Positions 29,342 through 38,900 of a DNA stretch of 64,000 nucleotides are shown here, one piece after another. The stretch comes from Betaproteobacteria bacterium. GTDB lineage: Bacteria > Pseudomonadota > Gammaproteobacteria > Burkholderiales > Rhodocyclaceae. Location: NCBI GenBank assembly GCA_009777245.1, contig WRMF01000006.1, positions 24,443 through 88,442 on the forward strand. Reading direction: 5' to 3'. The notes below the pieces were generated by a model. That model ran no database searches and was not told the origin of the DNA. It saw only the letters and a program-made list of their open reading frames with translations. The translations under genes and the position numbers were made by a program. The stretch's first letter is position 1. The number at the start of each line of letters is the position of its first letter.

Positions 29342-29990
29342 AATAATTCCCCAGTCCTTTGGCTGTGTCAATGATGTTCTGCATGGCGCGTTCCTGGGCA
29401 AAGGACGAATCTTTATTCGACGGCATATGCCTGATGATGTCGCCAATGAACTCCGAGAAATCTATCTTATCAAAATCTATCCGGGCAAGTTCAGCTTCAG
29501 TAAAACCACGACATTCAGGCGACTTGGCGCTCCCCCATCCCATTCCTATTTGGGGTCGTGCTTGCTGGTGGATGATTCGCGCCAGCTTGCTTGGGAAGCA
29601 GCAATATCCTTCCTTTCGCTCATAGCATCCACCTAAACTTTTACTGGCGCACCACGAGCCGACGCGATGACAAAGTCCCTGCTTTCTCATCGCCCCGGTT
29701 ACGAAATCATCATCGTCACACTCCAGGAGCATGGTTATGACCAGGATTATTATAGCGATGACGAAACCGACCGGGTTGAAGGCAAAGGCAAACCCAGAAC
29801 CTCCTACCCCAGCGCCCGCGCCGACATACGAGACGGTTACACCAAAAGTACCTGCGCTTGTTATACCACCAGCAATTGTTCCCGCAGCAGCACTACTCAA
29901 CCCTGCCGTTGTTAGCGCACTTTGAATCATATTTGTTAACAACCCTCCAGTACCCTCAAACCCTGTAAATATATGTTTAGAACCTGACAT
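29334..29990 (-). CDS. TraN C-terminal domain protein (stand-alone)
   Basis: The protein consists of a Gly/Ala-rich segment (LSSAAAGTIAGGITSAG), a hydrophobic helix (FVIAIIILVITMLLECDDDD) and then the TraN C-terminal domain: CHRVGSWCASKSLGGCYERK, YCCFPSKLARIIHQQ, RPQIGMGWGSAKSPECRG and LARIDFDKIDFSEFIGDI. In conjugative TraN this domain follows the Cys-rich N-terminal part in one polypeptide; here it is a separate gene placed upstream of that part. ATG 29990 was preferred. ATG 30029 (13 residues longer) lies inside a hairpin without a ribosome site. No signal peptide is visible, so export must depend on the internal helix or on missing sequence. Confidence 0.75.
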   Translation of the reverse strand: MSGSKHIFTGFEGTGGLLTNMIQSALTTAGLSSAAAGTIAGGITSAGTFGVTVSYVGAGAGVGGSGFAFAFNPVGFVIAIIILVITMLLECDDDDFVTGAMRKQGLCHRVGSWCASKSLGGCYERKEGYCCFPSKLARIIHQQARPQIGMGWGSAKSPECRGFTEAELARIDFDKIDFSEFIGDIIRHMPSNKDSSFAQERAMQNIIDTAKGLGNYYD

Positions 29991-30017
29991 TACAACGTTC
30001 TCTACATACGATGATTG

Positions 30018-30043
30018 AGCGACAGGCATGAATGCCTGTCGCT
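30018..30043. terminator. Perfect hairpin between oxyR and the TraN-like locus
   Basis: AGCGACAGGCAT-GA-ATGCCTGTCGCT, a 12-bp stem with a two-base loop. It lies just after the oxyR stop on the minus strand and likely insulates the island from oxyR; no U-tract is seen. Confidence 0.5.
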
Positions 30044-30072
30044 AATTTCTTGCTCCCGACCTGCCGCACAGG

Positions 30073-30981
30073 CTAAACAGCTTTTGTCCCGTCCGGCAGG
30101 GATGAGCGCAGGGTTTGGTACAGAATATCAATCGCCTGCGGGCGGGTAAAAGTGACGCGCCAAGCCAGAAGGACGCGGCGCAGGGGAGCCGGTGGAACAA
30201 AGGGACGAACAGAGAAAAGTTCACTTTCCGGCCATGCTTTTGCAGCGGAAGCGGGTACAACGGCAATGCCCGCGCCGCTGGCTGCCATGTGTCGCAACGT
30301 CTCCAGCGAGCTTGATTCCAGCGCCTGATTGAGATTTTCCGGCGCGGATAGTTGCGGACAGGCCGTAACCACCTGATCCCGAAAACAATTACCCTGCCCC
30401 AAAAGCAGCAATTCGCTTGGGTCAAGGTCTGCATTGTCAATGGCTTCCTGCCGGCAGAGCGGATGATTGGTCGGCAAGACGATTCTGAATTCTTCCTCAT
30501 AAAGCGGGCGGGTTACGACACCGGGCAGATTGAAAGGAGCCGCGATAATGGCCGCGTCAAGCTCGCCGCTTTTCAGCAAATCGGACAGCCGATGCGTAAA
30601 ATTTTCCTGTAGATACAAGGGAATATCAGGCGCGGCTCTGTGCAGGGCGGGAACCAGACGAGGCAAAAGATAAGGCGCGATGGTGTAAATGACGCCCAGA
30701 CGAAGAGAGCCGACCAAGGGATTCCTTCCAAGCTGGGCGATTTCTTCAATCATTGTCACTTCCTGGAGAGCCTTTTCCGCCTGCTCGCAAATTTGTTCTC
30801 CTATTGGAGTCAAGCGAATATCGCCGGGCGAACGCTCAAAAAGAAGCACGCCCAGGCGTTCCTCAAATTTTTTCACAGCGACGGACAGGGTAGGCTGGCT
30901 GACATGGCAACGCTCGGCAGCGCGCCGGAAATGTTTTTCCCGCGCAAGAGCCACGATATAGCGAAGTTCGGCAAGGCTCAT
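30073..30981 (-). CDS. oxyR: OxyR, peroxide-sensing LysR-type regulator
   Basis: The 302-residue LysR protein has an N-terminal helix-turn-helix ([22 protein letters not shown]). In the sensor domain Cys199 (GNCFRDQ) and Cys208 (VTACPQ) sit at exactly the E. coli OxyR positions, the pair that forms a disulfide on H2O2 exposure. It therefore probably activates peroxide defence genes. Its ATG overlaps the hemA stop by four bases, so it is translated from the hemA message. This pairing may tie haem synthesis to peroxide sensing, although that is inference. Confidence 0.93.
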   Translation of the reverse strand: MSLAELRYIVALAREKHFRRAAERCHVSQPTLSVAVKKFEERLGVLLFERSPGDIRLTPIGEQICEQAEKALQEVTMIEEIAQLGRNPLVGSLRLGVIYTIAPYLLPRLVPALHRAAPDIPLYLQENFTHRLSDLLKSGELDAAIIAAPFNLPGVVTRPLYEEEFRIVLPTNHPLCRQEAIDNADLDPSELLLLGQGNCFRDQVVTACPQLSAPENLNQALESSSLETLRHMAASGAGIAVVPASAAKAWPESELFSVRPFVPPAPLRRVLLAWRVTFTRPQAIDILYQTLRSSLPDGTKAV

Positions 30982-32234
30982 GGCTGCAATCCGCGCGGCT
31001 GGAAAAGCCGCATCAGCACACGCTGCAAATCGGCGCTTTCTTCATTTCCGGCCTGGCGCAATGCCTGCGTGGGCGCATGGAGAAACTTGTTGGTCAACCG
31101 GGTCGAGAGTTGTTCCAAAACTTCTTCTGGCGTCTCGCCCGCATGAAGGCGTTTCACGGCGCGATCAAGCTCGTGCCGTCGGGCGCGCTCGGCTGAATCC
31201 CGCAAATCCCGAATCATGGGAACGGCATCCAGCGAGGCCAGCCATTTCATGAAATCCGCCGTTTGTCCCTCGATTATCGCCTCGGCCTCGGCCGCCGCAG
31301 CCTGCCGCGACTCAACCCCACTGGTCACAATTCCGGCAAGGTCATCCACAGTGTAGAGGAAAACATCATTCAGCATTCCCACTTCCGGCTCGATGTCGCG
31401 CGGCACGGCAAGGTCTACCATGAACATGGGGCGACGCCGACGCGCTTTCAGCGAGCGTTCCACCAGACCCAGGCCGATAATGGGCAGGGGCGAGGCGGTG
31501 CATGAAATCACGATGTCGTGCTCAAACAGTGTTCCGGCTATTTCATCCAGGCGGATAGCGCGACCATTGAAGCGTTCCGCCAGCGCCGCGCCCCGTTCCA
31601 CGGTACGATTGGCGATTGTGACGGCGGCAGGCGAGCGGGCGCAAAAATGGGCGGCGGAAAGTTCGATCATCTCGCCTGCGCCGACCAAAAGCAGTTTTTG
31701 CGCGCTTATGGATTCAAATATACGCTCCGCCAGTTGCACGGCGGCGGCGGCCATCGAAATAACATTCGCGCCGATTGCGGTATCGCTCCTCACTCCCTTG
31801 GCAACGGAAAAGGCGCGTTGAAACAGGCGATGCAGATTCCCGCCCAGACTTCCGGCCTCTTCGGCCAGTCGCGCCGCTTCCTTGATCTGACCCAGAATCT
31901 GCGTTTCTCCAAGCACCATCGAATCCAGACCGGAGGCAACCCGAAACAGATGTCTCGCCGCTTCATCCTGCCTCAACATGTACATGAACGGTTGCAGCCG
32001 GGAAAGTTCAACGCGATGATGAGCGGCAAGCCATTCTCCCAATGCTTCCGGCGCCTCTGTCATGGCGTAAACCTCGGTGCGATTGCAGGTGGACAAGATC
32101 ACCGCCTCGCTTGCCGCAGTCTTGTGTATCAACGACGCCAAGGCTTCCGGCAGCGTTTCGGCAGGAAAGGCCACCTGCTCGCGGATGTCGAGCGGCGCGG
32201 TATGGTGATTGATGCCAAGTACGAAAATGGACAT
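30978..32234 (-). CDS. hemA: Glutamyl-tRNA reductase
   Basis: This is the first enzyme of C5 haem synthesis; it reduces glutamyl-tRNA to glutamate-1-semialdehyde using NADPH. ATG 32234 gives [19 protein letters not shown], the normal N-terminus. The catalytic Cys is in [12 protein letters not shown], and [21 protein letters not shown] is the substrate-binding block. The Rossmann GAGEM motif and the C-terminal dimerisation helices follow. The 418-residue length is typical. An in-frame extension upstream to 32291 has no family similarity. Confidence 0.97.
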   Translation of the reverse strand: MSIFVLGINHHTAPLDIREQVAFPAETLPEALASLIHKTAASEAVILSTCNRTEVYAMTEAPEALGEWLAAHHRVELSRLQPFMYMLRQDEAARHLFRVASGLDSMVLGETQILGQIKEAARLAEEAGSLGGNLHRLFQRAFSVAKGVRSDTAIGANVISMAAAAVQLAERIFESISAQKLLLVGAGEMIELSAAHFCARSPAAVTIANRTVERGAALAERFNGRAIRLDEIAGTLFEHDIVISCTASPLPIIGLGLVERSLKARRRRPMFMVDLAVPRDIEPEVGMLNDVFLYTVDDLAGIVTSGVESRQAAAAEAEAIIEGQTADFMKWLASLDAVPMIRDLRDSAERARRHELDRAVKRLHAGETPEEVLEQLSTRLTNKFLHAPTQALRQAGNEESADLQRVLMRLFQPRGLQP

Positions 32235-32726
32235 GAGCCGAATAAATTGACCGGAAAGCGTCCGGCGCGTGGATAGGAGCCGAGATTGCAAGGAGCGCCA
32301 TTATCTCATATTGCCCATGAATCATCCCAACGGTTGAGACTTCCTCGCGGCGAGTGGGAGGGAGGTTGGGAAGAGGGTAAGTCTACTGGCTTGATTCTCG
32401 CCTTCGCTGGAATGACAAGTAGGCAAAAAAGGAGCACAAAATTGACGCACTTCAATCAAAACCGCTCTGGTTGTTCTCCTGCCGCATTGCCGCCAAGGTG
32501 TTTACGAGTAGTGATGCTAAATAATATCGCTCCCTGTTTTTGAACACGCGTCGAGCGCTCACCTCGCCATTTATGACGTGGAGAGCGAGACAGTTGTTTT
32601 TGGAACCGAAGGCTTTCTAACTTGTGTCGAGGAATCCCCGGCCTTTAGGCCAGAGTGACTCAAGTCTAAAATTTTCGAGATGAATTCGAGGAACGCATAC
32701 TCGGTTTGCCCGGTACAATCCCCTCC
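32235..32726. other. Gene-free divergent region between hemA and recC
   Basis: These 492 bases contain no convincing gene. They hold a degenerate REP-like copy (about 32345-32380) and an inverted copy of the hairpin-ended repeat (32545-32652). The promoters for hemA (-) and recC (+) must lie here, but no strong -35/-10 pair stood out. Confidence 0.6.
32545..32652. repeat. Dispersed hairpin-ended repeat (family c), copy 4, inverted
   Basis: The block order is reversed relative to the copies at 13591 and 52163: CGCTCACCTCGCCATTTATG, GAGAGCGAGACAGTTGTTTT, then TTGTGTCGAGGAATCCCCGG and CCTTTAGG. Confidence 0.75.
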
Positions 32727-35700
32727 ATGCTGTGCATCCACACCTCAAACCGCTACGAAATCCTGCGCGAACTGTTGCTGGCTCATATCTTTGCCGCGCC
32801 GGAAAATCCTTTTGCCTTGCAGGAAATCATCGTTCCCGGCACGGCGATCCAGTCCGATCTGGAACGCGCTCTGGCAGACCGGCACGGGGTGGCGGCGGGA
32901 ATCCTGTTTTCCTTTCCCGGTCGCTGGCTCTGGCAGCGCATTACTGCCCTGTTGCCGGATGTGGCGAAAGATTCCCCCTTCGCGCCGGAGCGTTCAGTCT
33001 GGCGCATCACGCGCCTGCTTGCCGATAATGCCTTTATCCGGCAAACGCCCGCGCTCTTTGACTATCTGGCGGATGCCGACCCATTGATGCGGCATGAGTT
33101 GGCGGCAAAGATAGCCGCCCTGTTTTCCGCCTACGCAATTTATCGTCCCGATTATCTGACAACCTGGCAGGCGGGGCGAACGATAAAGACCGGCTATCCC
33201 CTCCCGCATGAGAACTGGCAGGCGGAATTATGGCGCAAACTCGCAGCGGAACTCGGTCTGGGCACGGAACATCCGGCGCGGCTTTTCTTCACCGCCCTTG
33301 CCGACAAAGAGGAAAACGCGGCGGGGAAATCAAGGCTGACGCATGACTTATCCGTCTTTTGCCTTCACGAATTGCCGCCGCTCTATCTTGAGATGCTGAC
33401 CCGCATTGCCGAACGGGTTGACGTTCATCTTTATCTCCTCAATCCCTGCCGTGAGTACTGGACGGATCTGCCAACGACAAAAAACATGGCGCGGCTGGAA
33501 GCCTTGGGACGCGCGGATTTTCTTACTCCGGGACACCCCTTGCTGACCGACTGGGGGCGACAAACTCAAACGCTATTTACCATGCTTCTTGAAAATGACG
33601 CCGTTGCCGGAACCGAGCATTTCCAGCCCGGCACGGGAGAATCGCTCCTCGTTCGCCTGCAAAACAGCATTCTGGATGGGGAGCCGCCCGCCCCGGGCGC
33701 ATGGTCGCTGTCTGACACAGACCGCAGCGTGGAAATCCATGTCGCCCATTCCCTGTTTCGCCAACTGGAAATCCTGCGCGATCAGTTACTCGCCCGCCTG
33801 GCTAACATCCCGCTCGCGGGGGAGGGGAGTAAAGCCAGACCATGCGATAAGAGCGATACGCAAAGCCCGCTCACTCTCTCGGACATTGTGGTACTGCTTC
33901 CCGATCTGGAAAGCGCCGCGCCCTGGATCGATGCGGTGTTTGCGCGAGATGCGCCGCGCATCCCCTACACCATCACCGGCTATGCCGCCGCCAAAAAAAA
34001 CGCAATCGCCCGTCTGCTCCTTGCCCTGATGAATCTGGCCGCGCCGGGTTCACGCCTGACCGCCAATGAGGTATTCGCCTTTTTGCGCGAATTTGCCGCT
34101 CTCCTTGGCTTGTCCGCCAATGATGCGGAAAGCCTGTGCGCCGCGCTGAAGGAAGCCGGAGCGCGGTGGGGAATGGACGCCGGAATATCGCCGGAAGCGC
34201 GGCATACCTGGCGCGACGCTCTGGCGCGTCTGTTCCTGGGCTACGCGCTGCCCGCGCAACATGGCGGCGCAACCTCCATCTCTACCGAGCCTTTTCTGGC
34301 TCTGTTGCCAGCGGGCAATCTGGCCGGTTCCCGCGCCCGGATTCTGGGGAGCGCATGGCTGTTTCTCGAACGTATGGAAAAATTGCAAAAGGCGATTCGT
34401 AATCCTCTTTCCGCCGAGGGCTGGCGCGAACTATGGCAGCAAATACTGGACGAATGGCTGGATAAGGGCATGACCGCCATCGCCAACACGCCGGACATGA
34501 CGGCGGACGCCGCCTTGCGCCAGACCATAGCCGCAATCCATACGCTCTGCGACAACATGGCGGCTGCCGATGACCTGCCGATACCTGCCGAAGTCGCCCT
34601 TGCCGCGCTGGAACAAGCCCTGCAAACGGAAGCGTTCGGCGCAAAGCCTTCCGGCGCGCTTACCTTCGCACCGCTTTTTGCCTTGCGCTCGCTCCCTTAT
34701 CGGATGATCTGCGTTTTGGGACTGGAAGACGGCGTGTTTCCCCGCCGCGCGCAAACGCCTGAATTCGACCTGATGCCGCTTTTGCCCCGCTTGGGCGACA
34801 AGAGACAGAACCTTGATGAGCGTAACCTGTTTCTCGATACTATCCTGTCCGCCCGCGAAACCCTTTATCTTGGCTATTCCGGCAGAAGCCAGCGCGACGA
34901 CGGCGAGCTTCCCCCTTCGCTTCCGCTTGCCGAATTGCGGGATTTTCTCGGCAAGGCCACCGGCGCTCCGCCGGAACGCCTGCAAGTTATCCATTCCCTG
35001 CAAGCCTTCTCCCCTGAATATTTTTCCGGCGATCCCCGCCTGACCAGCTTTCGGCAGGATTACGCCGAAGCCCTGCAACATGCTTCGGGAAAGGGCGAGG
35101 CCGCGCCATTTTTCGCCGTGCCCCTTTCGCCGCTTGGCGAGAAGCGGCTGTGGCTGCCGGAATTACAAATGTTCTTCCAACATCCGGCGCGCGCCCTGCT
35201 CATGGAGAGACTCGGCATTCGCCTGCCCGACGCGGCGGATGAGACAGAAGACATCGAGCCGCAAACCGCGCTTCCCCTGCCCCGCTACAATCTCAATCAG
35301 CGTTTGCTTGCGGCGGCTCTGTCCGGCGCGGACGAGGAGCGCATCTTCCGTCTTGCGGCAAGCGGGGTTGAATATCCGGGCGGACGCTTTGGCGAAGCAT
35401 TGCTGAAAACGGAAACAAAGGCCGTCATCGCCTACGCCAATCGCCTGTTGTCGTACTGGCGCAATCGAGAGAAGCGCGACATATCCCTGCCGCTGCATGA
35501 ACATATCCTTATGGCTTCCCTCTCCGATTTAACGCCGGATGGCCTCATGGCTTTTCGTTACGCCAATATCAGGGGGCGCGACTACATCACAACCTGGCTC
35601 GCGCATCTTGTCTTGAACACGGATGGCGGTATGCTGCGAACCCGCTTTTTTGCCCGCGATCAGGATTTTTCCTTCGCGCCGCTGGCGCAGGATGAGGCGA

Positions 35701-35984
35701 CGGCGCTGCTTGCCGACTGGCTAGCCGCCTGGCAGGACGGTTGCCGAAAACCTCTTGCCTTCTACCCGGAAACAGCCTGGGTCTGGCAGCGGCAGGGCGA
35801 AGCCGCCGGACGCCGGAAATGGCTGGGTAGCGACTATTCCCGCGCCGAAGCGGATGACTGGTGGCGGCTTGCCTTGGGGCATTCCGCTCTGGAAGATGCC
35901 TTGAATGATGATTTCGCCCACTGGCGGGAGCGGCTTCTTAATCCGTTGGCGGAATATCTGGAACCCATGCCGGAACAACCATGA
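32727..35984 (+). CDS. recC: Exodeoxyribonuclease V gamma subunit (RecC)
   Basis: RecC splits the DNA duplex and recognises Chi within the RecBCD enzyme. The 1085-residue size is close to E. coli RecC (1122). The N-terminus MLCIHTSNRYEILRELLL, VPGTAIQSDLERALAD, the LTHDLSVFCLHELPPLYLEML block, and PYRMICVLGLEDGVFPRR with the FDLMPLLPRLGDKRQNLDERNLFLD region are family features. An earlier TTG (32706) is a less likely start. At bases 33808-33831 a short REP-like insertion (LANIPLAGEGS) interrupts otherwise aligned sequence. The stop overlaps the recB start (ATGA). Confidence 0.93.
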   Translation: MLCIHTSNRYEILRELLLAHIFAAPENPFALQEIIVPGTAIQSDLERALADRHGVAAGILFSFPGRWLWQRITALLPDVAKDSPFAPERSVWRITRLLADNAFIRQTPALFDYLADADPLMRHELAAKIAALFSAYAIYRPDYLTTWQAGRTIKTGYPLPHENWQAELWRKLAAELGLGTEHPARLFFTALADKEENAAGKSRLTHDLSVFCLHELPPLYLEMLTRIAERVDVHLYLLNPCREYWTDLPTTKNMARLEALGRADFLTPGHPLLTDWGRQTQTLFTMLLENDAVAGTEHFQPGTGESLLVRLQNSILDGEPPAPGAWSLSDTDRSVEIHVAHSLFRQLEILRDQLLARLANIPLAGEGSKARPCDKSDTQSPLTLSDIVVLLPDLESAAPWIDAVFARDAPRIPYTITGYAAAKKNAIARLLLALMNLAAPGSRLTANEVFAFLREFAALLGLSANDAESLCAALKEAGARWGMDAGISPEARHTWRDALARLFLGYALPAQHGGATSISTEPFLALLPAGNLAGSRARILGSAWLFLERMEKLQKAIRNPLSAEGWRELWQQILDEWLDKGMTAIANTPDMTADAALRQTIAAIHTLCDNMAAADDLPIPAEVALAALEQALQTEAFGAKPSGALTFAPLFALRSLPYRMICVLGLEDGVFPRRAQTPEFDLMPLLPRLGDKRQNLDERNLFLDTILSARETLYLGYSGRSQRDDGELPPSLPLAELRDFLGKATGAPPERLQVIHSLQAFSPEYFSGDPRLTSFRQDYAEALQHASGKGEAAPFFAVPLSPLGEKRLWLPELQMFFQHPARALLMERLGIRLPDAADETEDIEPQTALPLPRYNLNQRLLAAALSGADEERIFRLAASGVEYPGGRFGEALLKTETKAVIAYANRLLSYWRNREKRDISLPLHEHILMASLSDLTPDGLMAFRYANIRGRDYITTWLAHLVLNTDGGMLRTRFFARDQDFSFAPLAQDEATALLADWLAAWQDGCRKPLAFYPETAWVWQRQGEAAGRRKWLGSDYSRAEADDWWRLALGHSALEDALNDDFAHWRERLLNPLAEYLEPMPEQP
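33808..33831. repeat. Partial REP-like element in frame inside recC
   Basis: CCCGCTCGCGGGGGAGGGGAG matches the REP core and is translated as PLAGEGS. The following ~15 codons also look non-conserved. Confidence 0.6.
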
Positions 35985-38900
35985 CAACAGCCATGACGCG
36001 CGAACTGGAACTCCTCTCTTGTCCCCTGACCGGAAGGGTGTTAATCGAAGCCTCGGCAGGCACGGGCAAAACCTGGTCTATCTGCGCCTTGATCGTGCGC
36101 CTCGTGCTGGAAAAACATCTGGAACTCCGGCAGATTCTGGTATTGACTTTTACCCGCGCTGCCACAGCCGAATTGAAAACGCGGGTTCGCGCCCGTCTGG
36201 AAGAAGCCTTGCGCCATATAACCGCCGCAGTCTCCGGCGATCCGACGCTTGCCGCGTTATTTGCTAAACTGGAGAGTGGCGGACAGTCCAGAGCGGAAAT
36301 GGCGGCAAGGTTAAGGCAGGCGTTATCATCATTCGATGAGGCCGCAATTTTCACCATGCATGCCTTTTGCCAGCGAGTATTGGCCGACATGCCGCTCCTC
36401 TCCCGACAGCCGCTTGCCATGAATTTCAGCGAAGATGGCGATGCTGGCGGCGGCCTGCTGACCGAGGTTGCGGCGGATTTCTGGCGGCGGCGCGTCATGT
36501 TCGGCGATGAGTCAGACCTGTTCCTTCGCTGGCTTGATGAGAAAAAATTAAGCCCGGAAAATCTTGAGCGACTGGCCATTCGGCATATGCAGCGTCCGCT
36601 TGCCGAAGCGCGTTGGCCGGAAGCGTTGGAAGCCGCCGCCGCTCCGAATGAAGCTGAACTGCAAGCCGCCTTTATAACGGCGGCAAAAATCTGGCAGACG
36701 GAACAGGAAGCAATTTTTACGCTGCTGGCAGACAAAATCAGCGAGCGAGGACTTAGCGCGGTCTCTTACAAGGCAGATAAACTCTCAATCTGGCGGGATG
36801 CCTGGAGCCGCTATTTCGCCGCCGACTTGCCGACCCAAACCTTCGAGGCGATGAAATTCCTCTGCGCCTCTTATCTGGCGGCAAAAAGCAACAAGGGGCA
36901 TGAACCGCCGGAGCACCCGTTTTTCTTGCAGGCGGACAAGCTCTGCGAATGGGCAAACGCCGGACAGCATTTTTGCGAAACACGCTTAATCGTGCTGCAA
37001 CGGGATTTTCTGGAATTTTTTCCCGCCCTGCTTGCCAAATTGAAACGACGGCGGCGTCATCTCGACTTCAACGACATGCTCCTCTACGTCTATCGGGCGC
37101 TGAAGGGAGAGAACGGTAACGCCTTGGCAAAACGGCTGCGGGAAACTTATCCCGCCGCCCTGATTGACGAGTTTCAGGATACCGACCCACTGCAATACGC
37201 GATTTTTCAGGCCATTTATGATGGAGCGGCAGATACCGCGCTCTTCTTCGTGGGCGATCCCAAGCAGGCCATTTACAGTTTTCGTCAGGCGGATTTGCCG
37301 ACTTACTTCGCCGCCCGAAAAACAGTCTCGCCGGAACAGACTTTTGGCCTGAACCATAATCAGCGTTCCGCTAAAGGCGTTCTTGCCGGCATCAACGCCT
37401 TGTTTTGCGCGCAAGCCAATCCCTTTATGCTGACTGACCTTGCCTTTCCCGCAGCGTTAAGGGGCGAAAAACCATTGCCGCGCTTTGCTGATGAAAGCGG
37501 CATTGAGCGTCCCGCCTTTTCTTTCTGGCAACCGCCGGAAGCTGATGAGCGGGCAGCGGCTCTGTGGTCGGTCAAAACCACTGCGGCGGAAATAGCGCGG
37601 CTCCTGGCGGCAGCCCGCGCCGGAAAAATCCGGGTCAATGATAAACCTGTGGAAGCCAGACGCATCGCCGTTCTGGTACGTACCAACAAGGAAGGGCGGC
37701 AAGTCCGGCGGGCGCTTGCCGCCTTCGGGGTGCGTTCGGTGGAGTTGTCACTCGACAGCGTATATAAAAGCGAGACCGCGACAGAGCTTGCCCTGGTTCT
37801 GGCGGCAATGCTTGCTCCCCGCGATATTCGCCGGATAAAGGCTGCGCTTGCCACCCGCCTGTTCGGCTTTTCCGCCCCGGAAATTTTGGGGCTTGCGAAC
37901 CTCTCCCCTCTCCCACTTGTGGGGTCTTGCAGACGGCAATTAGGGTCGGGGGAGAGGACGGGGGAGCCGGAGAGGGCAGAGAGGGACGACCGCGCCGAAA
38001 ACAATGAATCCCTGCTCACGTCGCAAATTGAGCTATTCTCCCGCGCCAATCGGCTCTGGCAGGAAAAAGGCATTCTTGCGGCGTTGACCGTCATGGAAGC
38101 GGAAGGCAAATTTTCCGCTCGCCTGCTTGCCTTGCCGGATGGCGAACGCTCCCTGACCGATTATCTGCATCTTCAGGAATTGCTGCACGGCGAAGAAGCG
38201 GCTGGAAAATTGACGCCAGAACGCTTATTCGAGGCATTCTCGCTTGCCTTGCAGAATCCTCCGGGCGGAGAAGCTACGCAAATACGGCTGGAATCAGGGC
38301 TTGATCTGGTGCGAATCGTCACCATCCACAAAGCCAAGGGGCTGGAATACGACATCGTTTTTTGTCCTCTTCTCTGGAAAAATCATCATCCGCCGCCCGA
38401 CAAAATGCCGGGGGAGATTTACCATGATAACGGCGCGTCCATTATTGACTATCGCCCGGAAACTGCGGCGACCGGCAAGCAACTGGCACGTCTGGAAGAA
38501 GCGGAAGAGTCGCTGCGCCTGATTTACGTGGCATTGACTCGCGCCGCGCTCCGCTGCTATCTGGTATGCAATCCCCTGCCTGCCAACAGTCTTTTGAATT
38601 GGCTGGCGGCAGGAGAACACTATGCCCCCTTAACCTGGCTTGGCAAGGAGAAGAAGCGCCTGCCGGATGAAGACGCCATCCGCCTTGCCTGGCAGCGCAT
38701 AGCCGAAGCGGCGGGTAGCAGCGTGGATAGCTATCCGTTAGATGCCGCCGCGAGTTCCGCAAAAGATGGCGAGCCTTTCTCCCCTCTCCCGCTCGCGGGA
38801 GAGGGGTCGGGGGAGAGGGTGAGCGTTGAAGATTCAAAACCAGTGGGAGAGGGGAGTAGCGGGCGTAACTATATTTCGCCGCCTGTTTTTCCCGCTCGCT

